Shown one piece after another: positions 1-11,277 of a DNA stretch of 49,266 nucleotides. Positions within the stretch are counted from its first letter, which is position 1, and each line of letters starts with the position of its first letter. Origin of the DNA: Sphaeroforma sirkka (taxonomy: Eukaryota > Opisthokonta > Ichthyosporea > Ichthyophonida); contig LUCW03000018.1 of the NCBI GenBank assembly GCA_001586965.3, positions 1-49,266 on the forward strand, given 5' to 3'. Made by a program: the position numbers and the translations under genes. Under the pieces are notes generated by a model. That model saw only the letters and a program-made list of their open reading frames with translations, was not told the DNA's origin and ran no database searches.

Positions 1-405
1 ATTCTATGCTCGATATAAAGGCATGTCTTTGTGTGCTTCCAGATATCATTTCGGGATTAAAACATCTCAATATATATATATTCCGAATACAACTACAATT
101 CGGTGCGAAAATTTGCACAAAAATTGATAGGCACTATCAGTGTTGCGTCAAGACATTGAAACACACAAAGAATCAAGACTTACGTTTATACATATGAGCC
201 CATGGGGAGTGGGGAGGGGTATTAAAAACCACCAATAGCGTATGCATTGAAACATCGTCCGGTGTCCTTGAGCTTCTGCTGCTCGTTGCGATATATCTAT
301 TCAGATATATTTTCCCAGGGACGAATATAGCCTGCAATGAACGAAACAAAGTAGTACTTTTTATATTAATTATTAATATATACAGGCTATATTCAAGATA
401 CCCGT

Positions 406-477
406 AGCCCATTCGTCTATCGGCTAGGATATATGCTTTTCACGCATGAGGGCGGGGTTCGATTCCCCGATGGGCAA
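406..477 (+). tRNA. trnE-UUC: tRNA-Glu (anticodon UUC), copy 1
   Basis: A 72-nt cloverleaf is visible. The D stem is GTCT/GGAT, the anticodon stem TATGC/GCATG with loop TTTTCAC (anticodon TTC), and the T stem CGGGG/CCCCG with loop TTCGATT. Acceptor positions 2-7 pair perfectly (GCCCAT with ATGGGC), but position 1 is A opposite A72. Discriminator A477 is followed within a few bases by TTTT, a likely Pol III terminator. No CCA is encoded. Position 15 is T where a purine is usual, and position 9 is C. An identical copy lies at 2156-2227. Confidence 0.93.
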
Positions 478-552
478 TTATTTTGTTCAGAAGTGATTCC
501 GATTCGTGTGAAAAGTCTAGTGACATATTGCAACCTGCTATACATCGCTATA

Positions 553-964
553 ATGTCCAATCGTCCGACTATGTCTGTATATACATTGTCTCACTTGTAC
601 TATCTTATGTATATCGTATGGGTATTACTTAGGTGTTAGTGTCGTTCGAGATTAAAACCGGATGACACGATTCTATTCTGTCAATTGGGGTTGGTTCAAT
701 ATCTAACTTTAGGTGCGTTTAGTTACTATCATCTATACTCTGATAACACATCCGCGCGCACGGAGCATAGTAAGTTCGTTTGGAAACGAATGACTGTTTG
801 CCTTTCATAATGTTCATGTGCATAAATTGGCTGGTCCACACTTGTCTCAACACCACATTGTTCACGATATATTAAATTTGTGCCTGGCATTTGAGTTCTA
901 AGTCCAATCCTGCTACTTCGATTTTGTAATATATTTCAGACTTGAAGACATTACGTCATCCGAT
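553..964. repeat. Diverged direct repeat, unit 1 (about 0.4 kb)
   Basis: This stretch is similar to 987-1400, for example in shared words around ATCGTCCG, TATCGTATGGGTATTA and AATTGGGGTTGGTTCA. No protein is evident. Unit 2 ends in an intact tRNA-Phe, whereas this unit ends with only its first five bases (TCCGA, 959-963) before diverging. The tRNA body therefore seems to have been lost from unit 1, or gained by unit 2. Confidence 0.75.
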
Positions 965-986
965 ACGATACCTCATATTCACAATA

Positions 987-1400
987 TGTTCAATCGTCCG
1001 GCTATATCTGACTTTATATTGTCTCGCTTCTACTATATTGGGTATATCGTATGGGTATTATTTAAGTTTTAGTTTCGTAGGAGATTGAAACTGTAAGACG
1101 CGATTATACTATGTCCGTTAATTGGGGTTGGTTCATTATTGATATCTCCCTGTGTTGGGTATGTAGTTATTATCATCTATAATCTGACAACGCATACGCG
1201 CGTACGAAGAACAGCAAGCTCGTTTGGAAGAAAAATGATTGCTTGTTTATTGTTTTGTTCTTGTTCACAAATTGGATTGTCCAAACTTATCTCGGCAACG
1301 ACAATGTTCCACAATGTATTAAGTTGAAATTTAATATTCGTCATTTGTGCTGTTTTCCTTTTTGAATATAATTTAGCCTTGTAAATGTTACGTCATCCGA
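987..1400. repeat. Diverged direct repeat, unit 2, running into tRNA-Phe
   Basis: This is the second member of the roughly 0.43-kb direct repeat, with point differences and small indels throughout. Its right end merges into the tRNA-Phe gene at 1396. I see no open frame of protein-like composition in either unit. Confidence 0.75.
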
Positions 1401-1468
1401 AGTAGCTCAGATGGGAGAGCATTCGACTGAAGATCGAAAGGCACCAAGATCGATACTTGGCTTCGGCA
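1396..1468 (+). tRNA. trnF-GAA: tRNA-Phe (anticodon GAA), copy 1
   Basis: A 73-nt cloverleaf. D stem GCTC/GAGC, anticodon stem TTCGA/TCGAA with loop CTGAAGA (anticodon GAA), T stem CCAAG/CTTGG with loop ATCGATA (A at position 54). Acceptor pairs 2-7 are perfect, but T1 faces C72. Discriminator A is followed by a TTTT run after three more A residues. The A-box region TAGCTCAGATGGG is canonical. The same sequence recurs at 2466, 8292 and 8664. Confidence 0.93.
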
Positions 1469-2155
1469 AAATTTTGCTTTCACTCGTGATATTGTTACAA
1501 ATATGTGCTAATGCATGTATTGTTGTATCTAAAATATATCTGGTAGAGTCGGAATATTACTACGTTAGGTTACTAATGATCAGTGTAAAATGGTTTGCAG
1601 TTTAGTGAATCTGGTTGCTTTTTAGTACATTTCATGCATATCAGTACACCCAAATCAGAGATCAAGTTAGTGTACAATATAGAGTACTTACATAATGTCA
1701 TGTACAGCTGCCTCGAATGATCGATATTCTTTTGTTTTTAGATTGGATTTTACAAACACATCACTCTTTTCTACCAAGTGCCATACAGCAGCGCTCAACG
1801 TATATACTATGCCAAATAGTCTGTCGAATTCTACAAGTCGGCTGCCTTGCGCGGCTGAACACGTGTTTATACTTTAGTTACTACACTCATCGACCACGAC
1901 ACGTATAAACGATTTACAGTACTGATATTTAGTACACGATATTATCCATACCACCAATATATATTCTACGACACAAATCGCTTACCAGAAAAATGTTTTT
2001 TATTTAATAAAAAGCGATGCATAAAATTAAATACCCAAGGCTGATCAAAACAACCTCAAATCCAACAATAGACAATACACAAATTGTATCGACATTGTAG
2101 AGAGAAAAACCACATTTTGTATGTTATTATAAACTACATATTAAAATATTTTCAT
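1469..2155. other. Intergenic, no gene recognised
   Basis: About 690 bp between tRNA genes. Short open frames overlap on the plus strand at 1695-1908, but they lack splice context and protein-like composition. I see no repeat or motif I can support. Confidence 0.5.
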
Positions 2156-2227
2156 AGCCCATTCGTCTATCGGCTAGGATATATGCTTTTCACGCATGAG
2201 GGCGGGGTTCGATTCCCCGATGGGCAA
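2156..2227 (+). tRNA. trnE-UUC: tRNA-Glu (anticodon UUC), copy 2
   Basis: Identical over all 72 nt to the copy at 406-477, including A1 opposite A72, while the flanks differ. The downstream T run is only TTT (AACTTATTTACC), a weaker terminator than at copy 1. It forms a second Glu-Phe pair with the tRNA-Phe at 2466. Confidence 0.93.
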
Positions 2228-2465
2228 CTTATTTACCTCTCATCTAGGGTTTTTTTGAAAGCGAATGCTGAAAGTCCCTGTCACCTTTATGCTCGATTTA
2301 CAACTTATTTCTAAATCAATATGTTGAGAACTCATATCGATAATTACGTATGTATTTGACATCGAACTTTGAACGTAGTCTTTTGGCATCAAACTTGAAA
2401 TGGAGTTGATCATTTATATATTTGAATTATAATATAAATCTGTTTACATCAGAATTCGTCCGAAG

Positions 2466-2538
2466 TCCGAAGTAGCTCAGATGGGAGAGCATTCGACTGA
2501 AGATCGAAAGGCACCAAGATCGATACTTGGCTTCGGCA
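2466..2538 (+). tRNA. trnF-GAA: tRNA-Phe (anticodon GAA), copy 2
   Basis: Identical cloverleaf to copy 1, with T1:C72 mismatched and pairs 2-7 intact. It is followed directly by a run of nine T, a strong Pol III terminator. The seven bases of the 5' acceptor strand (TCCGAAG) are duplicated immediately upstream at 2459-2465, so a precursor could present two possible 5' acceptor strands. Confidence 0.93.
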
Positions 2539-3083
2539 TTTTTTTTTATTTTGAGTCTTAATGGTCTGCTAATAGGGATAAGCAAAGTATGCAGCCAACC
2601 TCTTACACATCAAATATGATCTGCCAAAGATTATGCTTGGTACAAATTGTTATCAATGAGTAGCCAATGTTTCTCATAGAAAGTATATCCCACACAGAAT
2701 TGTGTTACTCGATGTGTATACAAAACTATAAAATGTGTGCGTCGCTCGTCAAATATATATAAGAATGAGCATGGTATCCACCACTCTTTAGAATAAAAGT
2801 TATTATCATCATATTCAATAGCCAAGGCAATGTTCTCCACTTTTAAAACATGTTTCCGATTGTCACTTTACATCTTAGCCTATTTGCCGATCTCATAAGA
2901 CCAAATAAGTTTGTGATATAAAAATTGAAAATGAAAACTGTTTGTGTTCTACATACACTATGCATAATCTTGAATGACTTCTGCGTTGTAGTACACCGGA
3001 TCTGACTAGAAAAACGCTATATGATGTATGGCTTGCTAGTGAGTTCAACCTTAAACAAAATATATCGTGAGCTGATGAATGAA

Positions 3084-3088
<5 letters not shown>
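2539..3088. other. Intergenic, no gene recognised
   Basis: About 550 bp of AT-rich sequence. It lies directly upstream of the isolated carrier exon, but I could not find a preceding EF-hand exon in it. Confidence 0.45.

Positions 3089-3114
<26 letters not shown>
3089..3114. repeat. (AT)n microsatellite
   Basis: About 13 uninterrupted AT dinucleotides, just upstream of the carrier-like exon. Confidence 0.9.
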
Positions 3115-3115
<1 letters not shown>

Positions 3116-3170
3116 AAGATGAAGGTGTAGCGAACATCAATATTAACGTCTGTTGTGTCTCCATGCACAG

Positions 3171-3320
3171 GATGGGAAGCGTGGAGTGTCATACAACGAA
3201 TTCCGCGAGTACATTGTGTTCACACCGCTCACCAACACAAATGAGATACTCAAGTTCTGGCAACGGCCCGCTTTAGTTGGGGATGATGGGCGTATGAAGG
3301 AAATCGTCGTTCCACTTTAA
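3171..3320 (+). pseudogene. Isolated exon resembling a Ca2+-dependent mitochondrial ATP-Mg/Pi carrier (SCaMC)
   Basis: After an acceptor (CCATGCACAG at 3161-3170) a 49-codon frame runs to TAA at 3318. Its start (DGKRGVSYNEFREY) looks like the second half of an EF hand. The following [18 protein letters not shown] resembles the linker between the last EF hand and the carrier domain of SLC25A23/24/25-type proteins, which exchange ATP-Mg for phosphate across the mitochondrial inner membrane under Ca2+ control. I found no upstream EF-hand exons and no downstream six-helix carrier domain in the window. It is therefore a fragment: a duplicated exon, a pseudogene, or an exon of a gene with very long introns. 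A donor-like site CGTATGA inside the exon (near 3291) could divert it before the stop. Confidence 0.5.
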
Positions 3321-3348
3321 TCCTCTGCTGCCGGGGGAGTGCAACCAG

Positions 3349-3751
<403 letters not shown>

Positions 3752-3767
3752 TTTTTTTGCAGGGGAA

Positions 3768-4830
3768 AGTAGGCTGGATGGCCGATTGTCTGATAACGAA
3801 ACCAACTGTCTCTTCTGTTGGTTGCGATGGATTTTTCCAAGGCATGGCCTTCATTACTAGTCCGAACAATTCCTCACTTGCTGAGTTAGAATATTTTAGG
3901 GATCTAGTTTCATCAAGGGTACAGACAAAACACAGGTTGCCCTCCTTGCTTACCTTTTTGCAGGGTCCGCCATATGGAGCTGTCATTTTATTCGTTCATC
4001 TTGGTAGCCAATGTCCCTTTCATGGAAGTGCATGTACCTTTTTTTGATATTCGCGGCCATTTTCTCTTGTAGTGCGCCACAATAGTATATACTTGGTCTG
4101 ATCAAATCTTCTACATTCTTCGAACGTATATTATGACTTGTTTAGAAGTCGTGCGCACCAATTGACTGGATTTTGGCCAACGAGTTCTCTCAATAGTGGT
4201 ATGAGGTCTTAACTCGCTCTTTTGTATATGTCCGACATCTTCACTGTACGGCTTAAGCCTTGCGATAAATATAAGTCTCGTCTGCACTCGCCTGACATTT
4301 GGAATCGACAGCCTCTTGTTTCAAAATCACTTACGTCATCATGATCTGAAATGTACGTCGTTCGTCGGATATACTAGTATTGCCAAGCATGATATAGTGT
4401 CTTTGAGTTCTACCCATTTTATAATGAGATCAGATAGCCAACGTTTTGTTTCTCCCCTCTCATGAGAATGCGGAAATGTTTCGTAGTGTACAAACTGCGC
4501 TATGTGGTCACGCATGTAGTTTTTAGGCCACCCCACTAGCTGTAAGTTCCTTTTGGTTCTTTGCAGCTGCCAGTCAGTCATGCGTTTTTTATTCTCTGGG
4601 TCTGTTTTAAGCTGTTGTCTTATGACTTTAACACTTGGTATGTCGACTGTGTTCACTGCAAACGCACATTTTTGGTTGTGGTTCAGCATGAAATCGGAGT
4701 GACCAGTCAATCATGTATTTTTGTTTCTATTGGTCTATTTTGAGCCCTTGTGCTGTGACTTCGATGCCCAATGTGTTAATTGTTTTGCCTATGGATGCAC
4801 ATTTGTTGTGGTTCAGCACTTCTCCCGCGT
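3768..4830 (-). pseudogene. Decayed minus-strand coding relic with an internal repeat, family unknown
   Basis: Read on the minus strand, this stretch keeps protein-like composition over long distances but with several stops. One open part is at 4339-4710; another lies around 3768-3986, with a damaged segment between them. The open part contains LNHNQKCAFAVNTVD, and a damaged neighbour copy reads LNHNKCASIGKTINT. At the DNA level this is a 133-bp direct repeat (4570-4690 and 4703-4820). I do not recognise the family. It may be a transposon protein or an old gene copy. The plus strand is also partly open, so strand is inferred from the paired peptide repeats. Confidence 0.35.
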
Positions 4831-6660
4831 TATCCTATTGCGAGGCCAGCAATGACTATGCCATGTACATATACTTGTACGCCTTCAATGTCACCAGATG
4901 GTTCACCGACTCAAAAGAGCACTGCGCTGAAACTGTGCGACCAGCAAAAGTAATTCGAATGATGACTAAGAGTATTGTAACCCCTCTATATGAAAATTAT
5001 AAGTGACTATTATTTCCATGTACAAGAAAATGATGGATCCTTCCTGTTAGGTTCAGGGTTGGAAACAAGTTTACACCTTGTATGCTGTGAACTACTTTCT
5101 TTAACATGCTTTTTCAGTATGTCTATCTGGTCATACTCTCCTGTTGATTATAGTGGTAGATTCACTTGTGTTGGATGTTCTCTTTTGTATGTGTGTCCAC
5201 CATATATCCACACATGAACGTTCTACTTCTTTGTGGTATATACTTGAGCAATACGAATAGTACCTCAGCCTGTCTCACTTGTTTGACAATGAGTTGTTCG
5301 CTCGGTACTTCTACTACTGTCCCTGCCAGACTGCAGTGCACATCAGATGGGATCCTTGCATTCTGGTACGATAAGTCCGATTATGATTATCGGAAACCTT
5401 CCTGTTCATGTTCCAGGTCATATTCATGCGATGTAAAAAGTTATTCTCATATTGCATCAACTGGTACGAGTGGGTTAATTATACCTGCTAGGTAGATGCC
5501 CTTATATGGTAAATGTTCATGCCTAAAAGTATAGGCGACTTATTGTTGGGGAGGTCAAGCACCTCAAAGCAGATAGACGGATTTTGTTGAGCCTGAACGT
5601 TGTACTCTTGTGTCAGACTGAGTTACTGTATGCAGCCGCTTGTGCGTCGACTGACATGTATAGTTCAGTCACTACACTTCGGTCCATGCACTAGCATTGG
5701 GATCCTGAACCGACTAGTGCATTGTACGTGTTGTCATTGATTTGTATGTCTATGTGTAAAATGTAGACTCGTTGTTTTGTAAACTTCGATGGAAATTACT
5801 AGGTTTCAAACTATATTAAACTAAAATACAATTTAGTCAGTTAGGATTTAGCAGTGGTAGCTTGTGTAAGAATGATCGGGACTGCCTCTTGTTAAGAGCC
5901 TAAATATCCTCGATCACACAGGGCGTACCTCTAGCTGTTCTTTATTGAATAATTTTCACTAGAAGTACTAAGTGTTCATGACCACTTGCCTAATTTGTAA
6001 ATAGACATAATAACGTAAGTCACGTCAATACATTAGCTGATATAAATAAAGTTCCATCTGAAGAAAAGTTAAAAAAAAAGAAAAGACTTATTGGATTTTG
6101 GAGATTGGCGGGAGGACCAAAATCTATAAGTAGTAGTTCGGAGATTATAAAATTTAGTTTATAATATCCTACATCTACTAATGTCTCAAATAGGTCCAAG
6201 TAGATGAGTCATACCAAATACTCAGGCTATTGGAGCCATCAAAGTGAATTTAGAACACTTTGGAAATATTGGAAAAAGAGCTTGTACTAAATTATTTAAA
6301 ATACAAATAAAAACCAATGTATTATCTCAATTGATCTTGATATTTTAGACTGACCGGAGGCCGTATTTCTACAGTTTAGGAATTAAAGAATAAGGTGTGT
6401 AGGCAATATGATTTGTACTTGTTAACAATTTTTATTCATCAATATGCATACACAATGTCTACCGTGTTTTAAAATGGTAGCTTCTGCCCGCCAGGGTAGT
6501 CTGTAGATTTCTTCATCCATCTGGTGCATCTTGCTTCCATTAGTGATAGTTAATTGATATATATGGACAGGTCGATATTACCGTACTGTACGAGCTATAG
6601 CATTACTATGGTTGCTTCCTTCATTCTTGAGACACTTGCTGAACGCACGGGGTGAAGGGT
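4831..6660. other. No gene recognised
   Basis: Short frames occur on the plus strand at 4990-5495 without start or splice context I trust. Near 6046 an ATAAATAAAG word is followed about 20 bp later by a run of nine A (near 6070), the look of an old polyadenylated insertion end, but no coding body is attached. I see nothing else. Confidence 0.4.
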
Positions 6661-7649
6661 TTACACCGCCGTAGAGGCATGGTCTTGGATCTCATTGAAG
6701 TGGCTTGTTATTACCCTGTCATATGGGAAGTACTCTGTGTTGACCTGCACCTTATTGTCCCCATTCTCACAGGCCACTCCCTGGCGTGACCACCATTGGT
6801 GTGTTAGGTATTGGTCGTCGTCCTCGTTGGTCTCGAAAGATGTGTTTATTACTCTCTTGCGACTTGTTTGAATGCGATCAGCATGCACAGTTGTTGTTTG
6901 TCTTATAAGGTCTCCTGCTACTTTATAGAAGGCCTTCTCTGATCTTTCAGACAAGTGTCCACTATTCACATCAGGCTTGATTTTGAGCATTAATGACTAT
7001 ATGTGCTTCCGATTGCTATCCAGACATGATCAGTGACGAACAACGTGGGGTTTTGAGAAGTGACAGATTGCTGGGCTCTCTTGTATTGTTCCTGTATCGC
7101 ATCTCAAGTTCGAGTATTGGTCTGCGCAAGCGTTCTACTTTCACCTCTACGTTTATCCTGTTATCACAAAAATCAATAAGCCACTCCGCTAGTAAGCGCA
7201 CTTATTGCTTGTCTTATAAGGTCTCCTGCTACTTCGTAGAAGGCCTTCTCTGATGTGTCAGACAAGTGTCCACTATTCACATCAGGCTTGATTTGAGCAT
7301 TAATGACTATATGTGCTTCCGATTGCTATCCAGACATGACCAGTGACGAACAACGTGGGGCTTTGAGAAGTGACAGATTGCTGGGCTCTCTTGTAGTGTT
7401 CCTGTATCGCATCTCAAGTTCGAGCATTGGTCTGCGCAAGCGTTCTGCTTTCACCTCTACGTTTATTCTGTTATCTCGAAAACAATTAGACCACTCCGCT
7501 AGTGAATAGTCTACTGGTGTTCTGCGTATATTGTCTGTAACTAGAATGTTGAAGTTATCGGCACCTGCAAAGTCCTTCCACAATTGACAAATGGTCCGAT
7601 GGATTAATTCATCAATTCGCCGCATATGTACTATGATTACAATCTGCAA
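6661..7649 (-). pseudogene. Minus-strand coding relic with a tandemly duplicated 0.31-kb segment
   Basis: Three minus-strand frames (7326-7649, 7016-7201, 6661-6990) belong together. The first two share FRDNRINVEVKAERLRRP / FCDNRINVEVKVERLRRP, the third starts with KPDVNSGHLSERSEKAFY, and a matching segment lies between the first two. The DNA explanation is a direct tandem duplication of about 310 bp (6894-7203 and 7207-7512), about 90 percent alike by eye. Substitutions seem partly tolerant at codon level, suggesting the segment was coding when it duplicated. I do not recognise the family. Stops after LVMSG and LIMSG show it is not one intact protein today. Confidence 0.4.
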
Positions 7650-8291
7650 TATAGACTACGAGTAGCATCACAGACATACACTCGATTTATTTGGCAATAC
7701 CGCCATAGGTCGGAAGTAACACAGACTATAATTATTATTGAGTTGCAGATTTAGCTGTGTTGTTCATTGGGATAAAACACCATACGCACTCATAGTTCTA
7801 TGGCAAACCAAAAAAAGTGAAGTCAAGTCATAGTTTTGCGTATGAGAAAGGAGAGGAACTGTAATTTTACGACGTGATCAGCCGACCGTTTTATGCATTT
7901 ATGTATAGACGTTTTATATCCTTTGAACACATATTGGTATAATTTACATGAAAAAAAATGTACACTAAGATATATAAAACACGCACGTTCGCACAGATGT
8001 CCGTTATGATATGTAAATATGTATGTAAATTACTTGCCTCTTAATGGTTTGAATTGAAAGGCGATGGTGGATTTATATATGAGTCATGATTAACAGCAGC
8101 GCAAAACAAAACAAACGCCTTCTGAAATGTGTTTTTAGTGGACCGATTAAGGTTCGAGCAGTACAAGGATAACGAGGATAGTACAGTACATGGATGTATT
8201 AATGTAGAATACTGTGTATCACTTTAGAACATGGATAGAAACGAGTTATAATCGAAAATTTTGATATAGCAAGATATATAATTCGGTATCA
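7650..8291. other. Intergenic, no gene recognised
   Basis: About 640 bp with no open frame, no splice-flanked exon and no repeat that I can support. It ends at the tRNA-Phe array. Confidence 0.5.
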
Positions 8292-8364
8292 TCCGAAGTA
8301 GCTCAGATGGGAGAGCATTCGACTGAAGATCGAAAGGCACCAAGATCGATACTTGGCTTCGGCA
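8292..8364 (+). tRNA. trnF-GAA: tRNA-Phe (anticodon GAA), copy 3
   Basis: Same 73 bases as the other copies, again with T1 opposite C72. It is followed by AATTTTTT, a good Pol III terminator. This is the first gene of a local array with a half copy (8592-8625) and another full copy (8664-8736). Confidence 0.93.
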
Positions 8365-8371
8365 ATTTTTT

Positions 8372-8456
8372 AGGTTTCAAAATCGAGCTTTCCGAGCAGG
8401 GGAGGTTCAACGCATATATTCAGAGAGTATTATTTATCACATAACAAGTAATCAGG
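8372..8456. repeat. Spacer repeat of the tRNA-Phe array, unit 1
   Basis: About 85 bp beginning AGGTTTCAAAATCGAGCTTT and ending near AGTAATCAG. It recurs in diverged form at 8495-8576. Between the units lies CTAGGGTTTTAGGGTTTT, a telomere-like word too short to interpret. Confidence 0.8.
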
Positions 8457-8494
8457 ACTAGGGTTTTAGGGTTTTCTTCGTCAGATTTTTATTC

Positions 8495-8576
8495 AGGTTT
8501 TAAAATCAAGCTTTCCGACAGGCGTTTTCAACGCAATATACAGAGATTATTATTTCTCAGATAACACGTAATCAGC
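8495..8576. repeat. Spacer repeat of the tRNA-Phe array, unit 2
   Basis: Diverged copy of 8372-8456. It is followed by the 3' half copy of tRNA-Phe, so tRNA and spacer seem to have been duplicated as one unit. Confidence 0.8.
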
Positions 8577-8591
8577 ATGCGAATATTCGTA

Positions 8592-8625
8592 CGAAAGGCA
8601 CCAAGATCGATACTTGGCTTCGGCA
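8592..8625 (+). pseudogene. 3' half of tRNA-Phe with its terminator
   Basis: CGAAAGGCACC through the full T arm, 3' acceptor strand and discriminator A of tRNA-Phe are exact, but the D arm and the anticodon loop are absent. Preceding sequence (GCGAATATTCGTA) is unrelated. A T6 run and AATTGTTAA follow, as at the full copy at 8664-8736. It cannot fold as a tRNA. Confidence 0.85.
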
Positions 8626-8663
8626 ATTTTTTATTTCAATTGTTAAGGTTGAATTATTTCACA

Positions 8664-8736
8664 TCCGAAGTAGCTCAGATGGGAGAGCATTCGACTGAAG
8701 ATCGAAAGGCACCAAGATCGATACTTGGCTTCGGCA
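8664..8736 (+). tRNA. trnF-GAA: tRNA-Phe (anticodon GAA), copy 4
   Basis: Identical cloverleaf to the other copies with T1:C72 mismatched. It is followed by G and six T, then TTTTAATTGTTAA, which matches the flank of the half copy and shows that both arose from one duplicated unit. Confidence 0.93.
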
Positions 8737-9537
8737 GTTTTTTATTTTAATTGTTAAAAGGTTGTAGAATTTGTTAGTTTTATTTATAAAGGTATTTTAC
8801 CTGGTCTATGTAAAAGATACCGAAAAAGAAGAGTACAGTTGTCAATGCAGTATCGTATGGGATCGTCACCAACCAGTAATAAGTTGCCACAATCAAATAC
8901 TCAAGTTCCGTTAGCTTTAGATGTGGTATTCTCTCCACGTAAATCTTTCCTGTGGCACTTCATGCAAACTATATGATACGAGGTATGGGGTCGTAGTGAC
9001 AGCACGACTATTATAAAAACATTATACTTAGTATTATACTTAGTACTGACATGTCGCGCTTGCGTCTTGTAGCTGGTGCCTTTTTAGTAAAAAGTTGGTC
9101 CAACATAGTGAAAAGTGCCGAGTGCTTACTAGATATCGACATAATTGCTTAGGTATCTACAAAGGGAACGTGAACTGGCATCCCATTCAAGACTGTAGGA
9201 CACAAGTGACACTTCGCATTCGGACATTTTAAATGATCAAAAATAACATGCGCACTTTCTGGTACATCGACCTCAACAAAACATTCAATTTTTTATTTTG
9301 CATTAAGCGGTGACAAGGCCCTCAGATATTGCACTCGCCAGTCTCATTGCGTTTAAACCGAATCAACAATCGACAACATCTTCAATTTATATAGGGAAGT
9401 TGATTTTCTGCTCAATATTTTATTTTGTGATGTTTGGCCGCATCTTTTTTAGATCTTATTTTTATTGCGCGAGATCTCATAAAGTGGAACTGTGAATGAG
9501 CCATAGCAATAAATTTCTATACAATTATACTTTTAGA
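8737..9537. other. Intergenic, no gene recognised
   Basis: About 800 bp between the tRNA-Phe array and tRNA-Gly. A short plus frame at 9310-9495 has no supporting context. Confidence 0.5.
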
Positions 9538-9608
9538 ATCCAACTGGTGTAGTGGTAACATAGATGATTTCCATTCATCTGCCATGGGTTCGATTCCCGT
9601 GTTGGAGA
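9538..9608 (+). tRNA. trnG-UCC: tRNA-Gly (anticodon UCC)
   Basis: A 71-nt cloverleaf. D stem GTGT/ACAT with loop AGTGGTA, anticodon stem GATGA/TCATC with loop TTTCCAT (anticodon TCC), T stem ATGGG/CCCGT with loop TTCGATT. Acceptor positions 2-7 pair (TCCAAC with GTTGGA) but A1 faces G72. Discriminator A is followed shortly by TTTT. This is the third tRNA family in the window with a mismatched first pair. Confidence 0.9.
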
Positions 9609-10628
<1,020 letters not shown>

Positions 10629-11085
10629 AGCCGGTGTATAGTGGAGGTCTTTATCCAGGCCTGTAGAAATGATATATTGAACATCTTTTCCAGGTGCTGT
10701 CATTTTTTTTTTTGCTCGTACATAGATACACTTTCTGAAAGGCCGGCATAAAATCGTCACAAGAGTTCACCTCTTGAGCAAATCCTTCCTCCTGATTGTG
10801 TTCATTTATTGCTAAATTTAGGACGTTACCGCTCACGAGTATGTACCAGAAGGTTAGTAACGTGGCGGTTCTGTGGGCGTGATTGCTAGACTGAGGTTCG
10901 GGATGAGGTCGCGAGAAAGGTCAGTTTCCAAGCCGGAGTGGCCTACGCTGTCTGGTTAATAGGAACTTGGCGGTGAAAAACCCGCATCAATCATATTAAA
11001 AACGACTTATAGACACTATCTCGTCGAAGTGGTTACCTCGGTCGACATAGTTCGGCGGCGCATGCCAAGCTGATATGTGTGTCGT

Positions 11086-11270
11086 GTGAGACCGTAAGTA
11101 CATCAGCTGCTATCGTATGTTGGCGAGTGGATCACGTGATAGCAGTACCATAACCGATGACTAATAAGGAGCTGGGTAGGCATGACAACCCGAGCCATCT
11201 TTCAGAAGGTGCTGCTGACCTTAAAAAGAAGTTTAGCGCCCTGGAGGTGGGGAATAGTCGTGTATTTCCA
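11086..11270. repeat. Tandem duplication, unit 1 (about 190 bp)
   Basis: It starts GAGACCGTAAGTACATCAGC and ends near AAGAAGTTTAGCGCCC. It recurs at 11278-11468 with about 10 percent differences and a small insertion (GAGGCATGATATA). No coding sense found. Confidence 0.85.
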
Positions 11271-11277
11271 TAGTCAC

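Noticed and set aside
8459..8475. Telomere-like TAGGGTTTTAGGGTTTT
   Set aside because: Only two units, inside duplicated spacer DNA.
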